The position numbers were made by a program, and so were the translations under genes. From Lachnospiraceae bacterium UBA7093 (lineage in GTDB: Bacteria; Bacillota; Clostridia; Lachnospirales; Lachnospiraceae), in contig DKYT01000003.1 in assembly GCA_002492465.1 (NCBI GenBank), positions 1-53,161 of the forward strand: a stretch of DNA of 53,161 nucleotides, read 5' to 3'. Positions 1 to 7,840 of the stretch are shown one piece after another (within the stretch, counting starts at the first letter, position 1; every line of letters starts with the position of its first letter). Under the pieces are notes generated by a model. That model was not told where the DNA came from. It searched no databases and worked only from the letters and a program-made list of their open reading frames with translations.

Positions 1-1
1 A

Positions 2-580
2 AAGGATTATCAGCCGGAAGAAGAGCTTGATAACTTTTTGAAGAGTGGAGACAAACCCATTCTTTTAGCTTTGGGTGCAATGTCCTTTGAAGATAATGCA
101 GAGGTACATAAACTTGATATGTTTGTAAAAGCATTTGAAAAAACGGGATATAGGGCTATTGTGCAGGGCTTCCAAAAATCTTTGCAAGAATATAAACTGC
201 CTGATTCCATGATTGCGGTTGGTTCAGTTCCACATAGTTATCTGTTTGATAAATGTAAAATGGTAATTCATCATTGTGGGTTTGGCACATCAGCGGCAAC
301 TTTAATTTACGGTGTTCCATCGATACCGGTTCCTCATGTTTTAGACCAAAAGGGGCAAGCGGATATGCTTAGAAAACTAGGTGTGGCGAGTGACGAGATA
401 GATGGACATAATGTGACAGAGGAAAAAATTATTTCTTGTATTAAAGATATGGAATTGCATTATGAAGAAAGATATCAGAAAGCAAAGCAGCTTTCTGAAA
501 AAATCAAAGAAGAAAAAGGACTGGAGACGGCAGTTCGCTATATTGACGAAATAATTCTACAGCACAACGCAGAGAGTTGA
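2..580 (+). CDS. UDP-glycosyltransferase, C-terminal part (cut by window start)
   Basis: The frame is open from base 2, so the N-terminal acceptor domain lies outside the window; about 192 codons are visible. The visible part is the nucleotide-sugar binding half of a GT-B fold (GT1/UGT family) enzyme. It has a KPILLALGAMSFE strand-turn typical of the start of the C-terminal domain, then VPHSYLFDKCKMVIHHCGFGT and a GVPSIPVPHVLDQ segment, which match the donor-binding signature of macrolide and sterol glucosyltransferases. Such enzymes move a sugar from a UDP- or dTDP-donor to a small hydrophobic acceptor. The acceptor cannot be judged without the missing half. The region is AT-rich compared with the core genes further on. 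Family call is firm; substrate is unknown. Confidence 0.85.
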   Translation, partial: KDYQPEEELDNFLKSGDKPILLALGAMSFEDNAEVHKLDMFVKAFEKTGYRAIVQGFQKSLQEYKLPDSMIAVGSVPHSYLFDKCKMVIHHCGFGTSAATLIYGVPSIPVPHVLDQKGQADMLRKLGVASDEIDGHNVTEEKIISCIKDMELHYEERYQKAKQLSEKIKEEKGLETAVRYIDEIILQHNAES

Positions 581-635
581 AATACTTTCATCACTATTTG
601 TGCCGCAAGCCGAAGGCGGCGGAATGGAGATTACT

Positions 636-1103
636 ATGAAAAATATTTTGTATTTTATCGTGCAGTGTACATGGGGTATTTTACAGTCTTTGTTGGGAGT
701 GATAAATTTTTTGCTTCATATTCGTGACAGACACTATTTTTATCATGGTGCAGTAATAACAGAATGGAATGATAAATCAAGTGTCTCTTTGGGAATGTTT
801 GTATTTGTAACAAAAGAGCCATACTTTTATGATAAATTAAAAGATGAGTATACAAAAGATGAACTTTCAAAAAGACTTCTTGTACATGAGTATGGTCATA
901 CAATACAGTCCCTTATTTTAGGTCCGCTTTATCTTTTTATAATTGGGATACCTTCAACTTTGTGGGGATTTTTGCCGAACTTACATAAAAAGAGAAAAGA
1001 TGCGCAAATTTCATATTTTTCATTTTTTACAGAAGGCTGGGCAAATAGACTTGGTGAGCAGGTAACAGGTGAAAAATCAATGGAGAATTTAGTAATAGAT
1101 TAG
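636..1103 (+). CDS. Membrane protein with HEXXH metallopeptidase-like motif
   Basis: A 155-aa product if it starts at the ATG at 636, which has GGAG six bases upstream; ATG 624 and GTG 600 are in-frame alternatives with worse spacing. A hydrophobic segment covers roughly residues 3-25. The motif VHEYGHT is a classic HEXXH zinc site, followed by a second hydrophobic stretch (GPLYLFIIGIPS) and then FFTEGWANRLGE, whose glutamate could be a third ligand. This H-E-x-x-H plus TE-WAN-RLG arrangement recurs in small uncharacterised membrane proteins of Firmicutes and Bacteroidetes. It lies 55 bases after the glycosyltransferase and probably shares its transcript. Peptidase activity is inferred only from the motif. 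Substrate unknown. Confidence 0.7.
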   Translation: MKNILYFIVQCTWGILQSLLGVINFLLHIRDRHYFYHGAVITEWNDKSSVSLGMFVFVTKEPYFYDKLKDEYTKDELSKRLLVHEYGHTIQSLILGPLYLFIIGIPSTLWGFLPNLHKKRKDAQISYFSFFTEGWANRLGEQVTGEKSMENLVID

Positions 1104-1177
1104 GATTGATTTCAGAGAGGCGGATTTCAGGTTGTACCTGAGTTTATGTAAAAAGAATTAAGTACAAATGACTTGAG

Positions 1178-1215
1178 AGCTATTGTAGAGTGTAATAATC
1201 TACAGTGGCTTTTTT
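1178..1215 (+). terminator. Rho-independent terminator
   Basis: Twelve bases at 1178-1189 pair with 1199-1210 with two G-U pairs and a nine-base loop, followed directly by TTTTT. It closes the glycosyltransferase/HEXXH gene unit. Confidence 0.75.
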
Positions 1216-1428
1216 ATGCAAAGAAATGTAAGGGGTACTAAAAAGTCCTTGACATTTCGTCTCTGGAAAAGCCAAGAAGAACGGAATACTGTCATTGTGA
1301 AAGAAAAGGAAGCATTGGTATTGACCGTGATCAATAAGGGACTGCAGTTCCGTGGGGAGGCGGCAGGGCAGGATAACTTAGCATTAATTTACGACAATCG
1401 GGGTATGGGCGCCGTATGTGAAAAATAG
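1216..1428 (+). other. Doubtful 70-codon ORF in intergenic stretch
   Basis: An open frame of 70 codons begins inside the T-tract of the preceding terminator. It has no convincing ribosome site and resembles no family I recognise. Its end (LIYDNRGMGAV) could be a remnant of something larger. The 500 bases between 1104 and 1604 hold this ORF, the terminator, and the promoter and palindromes listed separately. Confidence 0.15.
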
Positions 1429-1463
1429 TCTGCCAATTTGAATTTATAAAGATGGGAAGAGCT

Positions 1464-1524
1464 TTTGAAAATATAGTAAAAAGTGTTGATGGTAATTTAC
1501 TTTTCAAATTAATAGGCGTATAAT
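1464..1524 (+). promoter_or_regulatory. Promoter of the recombinase-like/HipA-like operon, with inverted repeat over the -35
   Basis: TTTACT (1496-1501) and TATAAT (1519-1524) are separated by 17 bases. The -35 lies in the right half of an imperfect inverted repeat: TTTGAAAA-TAT-AGTAAA at 1464-1480 against TTTACTTTTCAAA at 1496-1508. An operator placed here would let a repressor block polymerase. Confidence 0.65.
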
Positions 1525-1545
1525 AATACATGTGGAAGGATAAAC

Positions 1546-1565
1546 AATAAAATTATAATTTTATT
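1546..1565. promoter_or_regulatory. Perfect 20-bp palindrome in the operon leader
   Basis: Bases 1546-1555 are the exact reverse complement of 1556-1565. The site falls between the -10 and the first start codon of the three-gene operon. It is AT-only, so chance palindromy is more likely than for mixed sequence, but its position suits a second operator for autoregulation. Confidence 0.5.
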
Positions 1566-1604
1566 TGAACAAATTAAAGATTGTACAAAAGGGATGATAA
1601 ATTA

Positions 1605-2543
1605 ATGAATGAAACATTAAAGCAGGTATTAGATGACTATTATAAGACGATAAAAGAGGGCAGGGCAAACTATCGAGCATGTTATAATAGTTTTTTAGAA
1701 TACTGTGACAAGTATATACATGTATCATTCTCTGAAATGTCTAAAGCACTTACCAAAATAGAAGTTGAGTATGCCTGCAAATATTATTTTGAAAAAAGTA
1801 AAAAGGCAACAACTATTGAAGCGATTCAAAGGTATTTGACAGCAATAGACCAATTTTATAAGTATATTAAAGGACGGGGTATTATATGGGAGCATTTGGA
1901 AGGTGGGTGTAGAAACAAGCAGATAGTGCATGATATATGTGTAAGCTTAAATGACGAATTAAAACAAAAAATATATTTACCATTTGATGAAGAAAAGGCA
2001 GTAAAGATTGTGGAAGAGCAAATAGCGTTATTGAATAAAGATAACTTTTTTCAATTTGGGCAATCGGTCATGTATCGACTGCTCATCACATATGGGTTTA
2101 AGGAAAAGGTTATTATTAATATTAAAACCGAGGATTTAAGTAAATTGGATGGAACGTTGTTGATAAATGGTGAGGAAGAGCAAGAACTGCGTATAAAGTT
2201 GGATGAGGATATATTGGCTGATTTAGTGAGGTATTGTGAACTGCATAAGTACCCTAATAGAACATATTTGTTTACAAAGAGCAATGGAACACAACTGACA
2301 CCTGATAGTATATTTGCAACCCTAAAAGAAAGAATGAAAAAGCTGGATATCTCTAATTTTACTCCTACAACAGTTGCGTTGCAGGGAGTTGTAAATTTGA
2401 TTGAAAGGGGGTTAACATTACAGGAAATAAAAATTTTGACAAAATTTGAAACACAAAAGATAGAGGATGTTTCAAGATATCTGTTAACGGATGAAGATGC
2501 CGAAAAAGTAATTAATGAAAAACTGCAACAGAAAATTGTATAG
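1605..2543 (+). CDS. Tyrosine-recombinase-fold protein lacking catalytic residues (putative DNA-binding regulator)
   Basis: A 312-aa product from ATG 1605, preceded by AAAGGGATGAT; an upstream in-frame TTG at 1581 has no ribosome site. Residues ~5-100 look like the helical SAM-like core-binding domain of phage integrases, and the remainder follows the catalytic-domain layout. The active-site residues are mostly gone. The box I arginine is Lys166 (YGFKEK), and the usual TPHxLRH box reads TPTTVALQG. The GH of the next box reads KF, and only a terminal tyrosine (Tyr292, SRYLL) lies at a plausible position. I infer a protein that keeps the DNA-binding shape but cannot recombine DNA. It is first in an operon, 30 bases before a HipA-like kinase, and could be the repressor or antitoxin. 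Confidence 0.6.
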   Translation: MNETLKQVLDDYYKTIKEGRANYRACYNSFLEYCDKYIHVSFSEMSKALTKIEVEYACKYYFEKSKKATTIEAIQRYLTAIDQFYKYIKGRGIIWEHLEGGCRNKQIVHDICVSLNDELKQKIYLPFDEEKAVKIVEEQIALLNKDNFFQFGQSVMYRLLITYGFKEKVIINIKTEDLSKLDGTLLINGEEEQELRIKLDEDILADLVRYCELHKYPNRTYLFTKSNGTQLTPDSIFATLKERMKKLDISNFTPTTVALQGVVNLIERGLTLQEIKILTKFETQKIEDVSRYLLTDEDAEKVINEKLQQKIV

Positions 2544-2573
2544 ACGTAGAACAAGTTGAGATGGGGTGATATT

Positions 2574-3485
2574 TTGGAATTAATTAATTTTAATGATTTT
2601 CAGCAAAACCAAAGAATGTATGGTGGAACAGCCGGTCGGAAAATAGGAATTACTTTTAATGGGAAAGATTATCTATTAAAATTTCCGGGCAATTTAAAAG
2701 AACAGAAGATGAAAAATATTAATCTTAGTTATTCCAATAGTCCTGCTTGTGAATATATTGGTTCAAAGATATATGAATTAGTCGGAGTACCTGTTCATAA
2801 TACAATTCTTGGAACAAGAAATGGGAAAATTGTAGTAGCTTGTGAAGATTTTTTACAAGATGGAGATAGGCTCTATGAGTTTGATAAGATAAAAGTTACT
2901 TTTGAACCTCACTTTTTAGATTCTAATGGGAATGAAACAAATGGTGTTGGTGTAGATTTGTATGAAATCATGATGACGTTACAAGAGCATCCGTTTTTAC
3001 AGAATATTTCAGGAGTAAAGGAACATTTTTGGAATATATTTGTAATGGATGCCCTAATTGGAAATACAGATCGTAATAATAGCAATTGGGGAATCATTTT
3101 GCGTAAAGATGGCTCAAAGGAGATAGCGCCTGTTTATGATAATGGTAATTGTTTGAATAGTAAATGGGATGATGAAAAGATGCAGATAGTTATGGATGAT
3201 GCTGGTAAAATGGAAGCAGAGGCATATAAAGCGCGCAGATGTATTTATGAATTACATGGAAAGAGGGTTAACCCTTACCATATAATAGAAAGTATGGAAT
3301 ATCAGGAATGTTCAGATGCGGTACGAAAGCTAACTCCTAAAATAGAAAGTTGTATGAGTAGAATACGGTTAATGATAGAAGAAATACCAGTTTTGTCAGA
3401 AATACAAAAGCAATTTTTTATATTAATTATTCAAAGCAGATATGAAAAAGTATTGCTGCCAATATACCAAAAACTGATGGCATAA
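2574..3485 (+). CDS. HipA/CtkA-like serine/threonine kinase
   Basis: A 303-aa product from TTG 2574, just after GGGGTGAT; TTG 2556 is an in-frame alternative that lacks a site. It carries the HipA-fold kinase landmarks. Lys36 sits in YLLKFP (ATP-phosphate contact), and a PACEYIGSKIYE helix follows. Asp166-x4-Asn171 lies in IGNTDRNNSNWG and matches the HipA DxxxxN catalytic loop. Asp189 in APVYDNGNC is the metal-binding aspartate. These are the residues needed for phosphotransfer, so the kinase should be active. No HipB-type helix-turn-helix gene is present. Length and lack of the HipA N-terminal subdomain recall Helicobacter CtkA-type kinases. Likely toxin of a module with the genes on either side; its target is unknown. 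Confidence 0.8.
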   Translation: MELINFNDFQQNQRMYGGTAGRKIGITFNGKDYLLKFPGNLKEQKMKNINLSYSNSPACEYIGSKIYELVGVPVHNTILGTRNGKIVVACEDFLQDGDRLYEFDKIKVTFEPHFLDSNGNETNGVGVDLYEIMMTLQEHPFLQNISGVKEHFWNIFVMDALIGNTDRNNSNWGIILRKDGSKEIAPVYDNGNCLNSKWDDEKMQIVMDDAGKMEAEAYKARRCIYELHGKRVNPYHIIESMEYQECSDAVRKLTPKIESCMSRIRLMIEEIPVLSEIQKQFFILIIQSRYEKVLLPIYQKLMA

Positions 3486-3495
3486 GGATTGGATT

Positions 3496-3741
3496 TTGAC
3501 AGTACAGGAAAGGAATGTTCAGGCAATGTATATTGATGAAAAAGTTGATTTAAGAGATAATCTTCCAACTGCACTGCAACGTGATTTTGAAGAATTACAG
3601 GAATACTATGAAGCGGGTGATTGGTTTATGTTTGATACTGTTTTTGAAGTAGTGGAAGCAAGCGTGAAAGCATATTATTTGGCGGGAAAAATCACCATGG
3701 ATGATTTGAATCGTATTTTTAGAAAATATGGTATTTCTTGA
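3496..3741 (+). CDS. Small partner protein of the HipA-like kinase
   Basis: An 81-aa, acidic, mostly helical product starting at TTG 3496 with AAGGA seven bases upstream and only 10 bases after the kinase stop. It has no signal peptide or membrane segment and matches no family that I can name. The sequence has a conserved-looking core (DLRDNLPTALQRDFEELQ, then YYEAGDWF and ASVKAYYLAGKI) and ends RIFRKYGIS. The size, spacing and third position in the operon fit an antitoxin or regulatory subunit for the kinase, by analogy with three-gene HipBST systems, but it does not resemble HipS. Function is inferred from context only. Confidence 0.65.
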   Translation: MTVQERNVQAMYIDEKVDLRDNLPTALQRDFEELQEYYEAGDWFMFDTVFEVVEASVKAYYLAGKITMDDLNRIFRKYGIS

Positions 3742-3762
3742 AATACAGATTATAATCTTGCC

Positions 3763-3813
3763 GGAGTATCCTCCCCGGGCGTGGGAGGGAACCTTTAAGG
3801 TGTTGGATACTCC
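3763..3813. terminator. Nested hairpin between convergent genes
   Basis: An outer 9-bp perfect stem (3763-3771 with 3805-3813) encloses two inner hairpins, CCTCCC/GGGAGG (3770-3775 with 3783-3788) and ACCTTTAAGGT (3791-3801). The outer right arm lies in the last codons of the minus-strand lipoprotein gene. It probably acts as a bidirectional terminator between the convergent genes, although there is no long T-tract. Confidence 0.5.
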
Positions 3814-5651
3814 ACAATAATCGCTCTTGCGCCGCCTGTTTGCACGGCGTCGCCCTTGTCGTTAATCACGTGGCTCATGCCGGGATTACCGGTAATCATA
3901 ACGGTACAGATGTGATAGATATAAATATTTTCCGCGTCTTCCGGCACTTCCATGGCTGAATGCAGGTCTACGGCAGCATCTCGGTTGTACAGATAAATGC
4001 CCAGACCGTAAGCATCATGGCTGTCTACGCCATCCGCAACTTTGTAAGAGGCAAACCCATTCACATTGCCGTCATGGCTCATCCATTCCTCCTGATTGGG
4101 TATATCGTAGGGAATCTCACACTGATAGAAGACGGTCTTGCCGCCCTCGCCTTCCCAGATGGTCTGGTATTCCTGAAAATGTTCTACCATAAGGGCGTAA
4201 ATGGTCACATTATCACCTGTGATGCGGATGCCGTTAGTCGCCTTGTTCCGGTTCCAGCCTACGCCTGAGCCGTGGTCGGCACGCCATACCCAGAAGTTAT
4301 CTCCGATAATGCCATTCTGGTGAAGCTCTACGCAACAATTGACACTGGTATCATAGTCTTTTGCCCCGCCCACGCGGAAGAAGAGGTCGGCAAGCAACGT
4401 ATGTCCCTGTAGTTCCATATCTTCACTATTCTCATCGCCTACCGCCAGCAGATATTCCGTCTCCTGGGGACCAGCGTCAAAAAGTATTCCTGCCAGCGTT
4501 ACAGTTACTTTCCCGTCTGTTTTGATGCAGGGCAGACCCCTCATGGAACGCAGGGTCGCAAGTCCGGAACCCAGTACGATCGTTCCCTCACGGTCAATCT
4601 GTAATGTCCCGTCCAGTTCATATACGCCGGGGGTCAGAAAAATGTGTTTACCAGACTGTAAAGCATGGTTGATGGTATCCGCGGTATCGGTGTTCGCTTT
4701 GGCGATATAGAATTTATCCATGGATATAAATTCCCCCGGGTCCCAGTCCAAGCCAACGGCATTTGTGCGCTCCCTGGGTACATATACGCCGAAGCCTTTC
4801 TCTGCATCATAGACAAGGTAAGGCTTTTCACGGATGACGTCTACCACCGGCACATCCGTGAACTGTTTCTGCGGCCATGTTCCCTGAGGACTCCTGCCCT
4901 CCTCAATCCCGGCGAATACCATGTTCCAATTTTCGCCGTTCCATTGTTTCCAGCTGCAGTTTCTGGACAGCCATTGCTGCTGGCTGCCGGATACTACAGC
5001 AAGCTCCACTTTGGAATTTGCCAGAAAACCGCCGCTGCTCCAGCCGAAGTTGTCGTGAAGGGAGAGGGCTTTTTCCAAGTGTACCCTTCTCATGAAGGTG
5101 GCCTGTGATACCGCCCACATGACGGAGTCGGAAACGGACAGATTTTCCACGCCCCGCCAGAAATTACAGGTGGCGTTGTGGTTGCTGTCGTCCCCCAGCC
5201 ATTGGGCATTACAGATTAAATGCTGCAGCCGCACATCGTCAGGCATAACGCCCAGACCGGCGATCTGGGTATAGAAGCCTGCCATAACGCTGATTTCCTC
5301 AGCATATTTTCCCGGCAGAAAATAGAGCGCATACCTTTCCTCGCCGAACTGATTGCGTTCCTGTTTATTCCAAATACTGTCCAGCACTTTCTGAACATCT
5401 GCCGGATCGTCCTGGGGTGCAAATATATATACATTATCTCCAAAAGCTTCCAGATGATAATTTTTTCGTCCCAAAATAATGCCCTCTCCGGAAACCATCT
5501 GTTCTTCTGCAGCTTCGGTCTCCTGCACTGCCTCCTTCTGTGCCGGATATGGTATATCCGGCGTCTTTGCCGTGTCATCGTTTCCGCAGGCACACAGGAA
5601 TATACACGTCATCGCGGTCAATAGAATTGTCAAATACCTCTTTCTCACCAT
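3795..5651 (-). CDS. Lipoprotein with pectin-lyase/GH55-like beta-helix
   Basis: A 618-aa product with a lipoprotein signal peptide: basic start, hydrophobic stretch and lipobox LCAC with the lipidated Cys at residue 22. After a short acidic linker the protein shows two repeats of a beta-helix pattern. Pieces such as YFLPGKYAEE...GFYTQIAGLG and HIFLTPGVYELDG...IVLGSGLATL are the starts typical of pectate-lyase-3/GH55-type coils, where a tube of parallel strands binds polysaccharide. Relatives are often annotated as adenylyl cyclase or coagulation factor 5/8 domain protein, labels not supported here. It is the only minus-strand gene in this part and is probably monocistronic. Likely a surface glucan- or pectin-acting enzyme; the substrate is not determinable. 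Confidence 0.65.
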   Translation of the reverse strand: MVRKRYLTILLTAMTCIFLCACGNDDTAKTPDIPYPAQKEAVQETEAAEEQMVSGEGIILGRKNYHLEAFGDNVYIFAPQDDPADVQKVLDSIWNKQERNQFGEERYALYFLPGKYAEEISVMAGFYTQIAGLGVMPDDVRLQHLICNAQWLGDDSNHNATCNFWRGVENLSVSDSVMWAVSQATFMRRVHLEKALSLHDNFGWSSGGFLANSKVELAVVSGSQQQWLSRNCSWKQWNGENWNMVFAGIEEGRSPQGTWPQKQFTDVPVVDVIREKPYLVYDAEKGFGVYVPRERTNAVGLDWDPGEFISMDKFYIAKANTDTADTINHALQSGKHIFLTPGVYELDGTLQIDREGTIVLGSGLATLRSMRGLPCIKTDGKVTVTLAGILFDAGPQETEYLLAVGDENSEDMELQGHTLLADLFFRVGGAKDYDTSVNCCVELHQNGIIGDNFWVWRADHGSGVGWNRNKATNGIRITGDNVTIYALMVEHFQEYQTIWEGEGGKTVFYQCEIPYDIPNQEEWMSHDGNVNGFASYKVADGVDSHDAYGLGIYLYNRDAAVDLHSAMEVPEDAENIYIYHICTVMITGNPGMSHVINDKGDAVQTGGARAIIVEYPTP

Positions 5652-5778
5652 CGTAATTCCTTTTTGCTTTTATCTTAACACGTCTGCAGGCATTATTCCA
5701 GAAGCAGTGTGGGGAAATTGGCATATCAAATAGGCGGAAAACGCATAGGATGTCTTTTCTGCCGTTTAATTTTGGGTG

Positions 5779-5784
5779 TATAAT
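5779..5784 (+). promoter_or_regulatory. -10 element before the uracil-DNA glycosylase gene
   Basis: A perfect TATAAT lies 33 bases before the ATG at 5817. No good -35 stands 17 bases upstream (TTTCTG), so only the -10 is asserted. Confidence 0.45.
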
Positions 5785-5816
5785 AATATAAGACTATATA
5801 TTACGAAGGAGACTTT

Positions 5817-6377
5817 ATGCAATATACATGGAATGACGTTGAACGGCATGTTGCCGCCTGTACTCTTTGTCCGTTGAGCCAGACCCGATGCCGGCCTGTT
5901 ATGGGACGCGGAAACCTTCAGGCAGATATTATGCTGATTGCCGAAGCCCCCGGAGGACAGGAAGACCGACAGGGGATTCCCTTTGTGGGAAAATCGGGAG
6001 AGCTGTTAGACAGTCTTCTGAGGGAGTGCGGACTGGATAGAAAGGAACTTTACATTACGAACATTTTAAAATGCCATCCTCCCGGCAACCGTGATCCGAA
6101 GGAAGAGGAAAAGGAAGCGTGTTTTCCTTATCTGAAGTATGAGACGTTTTTGCTCAAGCCCAAGATCATTGTCTGCCTTGGGCGTGTTGCCGCCCAGCGC
6201 ATTATCTCGCCGGATTTTAAAATTACCAGAGAGCATGGATCCTGGATCTGTCGGAAAAACTGTGCGCTGACCGCTACATACCATCCTTCCGCAATTCTGA
6301 GGGATCCCTCCAAGTATGAAGATGCGAAGCGGGATTTCCTTGAAATTGCAAAAAAGAGGACTGCTTTAAATTCATAA
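5817..6377 (+). CDS. Family 4 uracil-DNA glycosylase (4Fe-4S)
   Basis: A 186-aa product, the normal length for the family, with an AAGGAG site before the ATG. It removes uracil from DNA in base excision repair. The four cluster ligands are visible: Cys15 and Cys18 (CTLC), Cys86 (ILKCHPPGNRDP) and Cys102 (EACFPYL). The motif APGGQEDRQGIPFVGKSG is the family 4 uracil-binding and water-activating loop, and TYHPSAIL is the minor-groove HPS loop. It is flanked by unrelated genes on both sides, so it is probably expressed alone. The family assignment is secure. Confidence 0.95.
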   Translation: MQYTWNDVERHVAACTLCPLSQTRCRPVMGRGNLQADIMLIAEAPGGQEDRQGIPFVGKSGELLDSLLRECGLDRKELYITNILKCHPPGNRDPKEEEKEACFPYLKYETFLLKPKIIVCLGRVAAQRIISPDFKITREHGSWICRKNCALTATYHPSAILRDPSKYEDAKRDFLEIAKKRTALNS

Positions 6378-6463
6378 TTAAGGATAGGCAAAACGGAAGG
6401 AAAGATGTATAATTGATTTTAACATAAAACAAGCAAAAATTTAAATTACAATAGGGGGATGGC

Positions 6464-7816
6464 GTGAAACAGATTGTATGGAATGATAGATATAAGCTTG
6501 GCGTTGACTTTATTGATAAGGAACACAAGCTGCTTTTTACAACCATGGATAAGCTTTTGAAGCTTAGCGAGAACGAAGATAAGAGTGAATGGGTGTGCCG
6601 GGAAGGGGTGAAATATTTAAAGAATCATTCCCTTGTGCATTTTGACCATGAAGAAGAATATATGCGGTCTATCAATTACAGCGAATACGAGGTACATAGA
6701 CGCCTGCATGTGGACTTTCGAGATAAAACTCTGCCAGCGCTTGAGAAGGAAATGGAGGAGTCAAATTACTCCACGGAATCTATTCGGCACTTTTTAGGCG
6801 TTTGTATCGGATGGGTGGTTGCCCATACGCTTACAGAGGATATGGCGATTGTGGGAAGGGGAAGGAGCAAATGGGCGGACATTCCCCATGAAAAGGAACA
6901 GGAAGCAATGGAGCAGACTATTATTCAATTGCTTCGGGAGATGTTTCAACTGAAGGCGAGGATGATCAGCGAGCAGTATGCCGGGGAAGATTTTGGGAAA
7001 ATTATCTGCTGCCGCTTTGTTTACCGTGGAGAGAAAAAGGAAAAATGGGAGGTTACCCTTATTTTTGAGGAGCAGCTCCTTCTTAAGGTTGCGGGAAATA
7101 TATTCAATACGGAATACAAAAAAATTGACGAAATGGTAATTCATATCGGCAGATATATTTCGAGACAGTTTATAGAGCGGCTCAGAGAAAGCTTTTCCGC
7201 ACTGGCGCAATTTGAACTGGAGAAGGAGAGCCTGCTGACCCATGAACAGCTGTTAAGTTCTTTTGACCGTGCGCAGCCTTCCCATAGCCTGTTGTTTGAT
7301 ACAGGGGAGGGGTATTTTGGCTTTTGTGCAGCAGCTGCAAGTTCCATCCGTGGCAAAATGGTGTCTGACGTTAACCCGGAAAACGCAATGGAAACAATCA
7401 AAGAATACCTGGTGAATGAGAAAGCATCCTGGAAGGAACGCAAGCGAAAAATTCTGGTGGTGGACGATTCTGAATTTATTCGGAAAAAGATCGCAAAGCT
7501 TTTTGAGGATGATTATGAGGTGACGGAGGTTGGTTCCAGCATATCCGCTATTCAGAGCATTACGGTAAACAGACCGGATCTGGTTCTGCTGGACTATGAG
7601 ATGCCTGTCTGTGATGGAAGACAGGCGCTGGAAATGATTCGCTCGGAGAGGGCAACGGCGAATATTCCGGTTATTTTCCTGACTGGAAGAGGGGACAGGG
7701 AGAGCGTGAAAAAGGTTATGGCATTGAAGCCGGAGGGGTATCTTCTAAAAACCATGCCGGAGGAGGAGATTAAAAAAATTATTGACGATTTTATGAAAAA
7801 TAATAAGCCAATTTGA
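6464..7816 (+). CDS. Bacteriohemerythrin / CheX-like / receiver-domain fusion protein
   Basis: A 450-aa product from GTG 6464, with AGGGGG just upstream. Residues 1-130 are a bacteriohemerythrin: IDKEH with His21, then HSLVHFDHEEEYM, HRRLH and AHTLTED supply the di-iron ligands that bind oxygen. Residues ~170-290 resemble a CheC/CheX-type domain (FEEQLLLKVAGN then MVIHIGRYISRQF), but the ExxN phosphatase signature is not clear. Residues ~325-447 are a response-regulator receiver (ILVVDDSEF, phospho-acceptor Asp377 in VLLDYEMP, FLTGRG, YLLK). There is no DNA-binding output. I infer an oxygen- or redox-sensing phospho-switch. Each end domain is clear; the middle one is tentative. Confidence 0.8.
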   Translation: MKQIVWNDRYKLGVDFIDKEHKLLFTTMDKLLKLSENEDKSEWVCREGVKYLKNHSLVHFDHEEEYMRSINYSEYEVHRRLHVDFRDKTLPALEKEMEESNYSTESIRHFLGVCIGWVVAHTLTEDMAIVGRGRSKWADIPHEKEQEAMEQTIIQLLREMFQLKARMISEQYAGEDFGKIICCRFVYRGEKKEKWEVTLIFEEQLLLKVAGNIFNTEYKKIDEMVIHIGRYISRQFIERLRESFSALAQFELEKESLLTHEQLLSSFDRAQPSHSLLFDTGEGYFGFCAAAASSIRGKMVSDVNPENAMETIKEYLVNEKASWKERKRKILVVDDSEFIRKKIAKLFEDDYEVTEVGSSISAIQSITVNRPDLVLLDYEMPVCDGRQALEMIRSERATANIPVIFLTGRGDRESVKKVMALKPEGYLLKTMPEEEIKKIIDDFMKNNKPI

Positions 7817-7840
7817 TTTTGTCAAAATATTCAAAATACT

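Noticed and set aside
1546..1565. Reading the AT-only palindrome as a terminator
   Set aside because: No loop or GC stem and it lies between a promoter and its gene; an operator is more likely.
1605..2543. Calling this an active phage integrase marking an integration site
   Set aside because: The catalytic Arg, His and Arg residues are absent, and no att-like repeats or phage genes are nearby.
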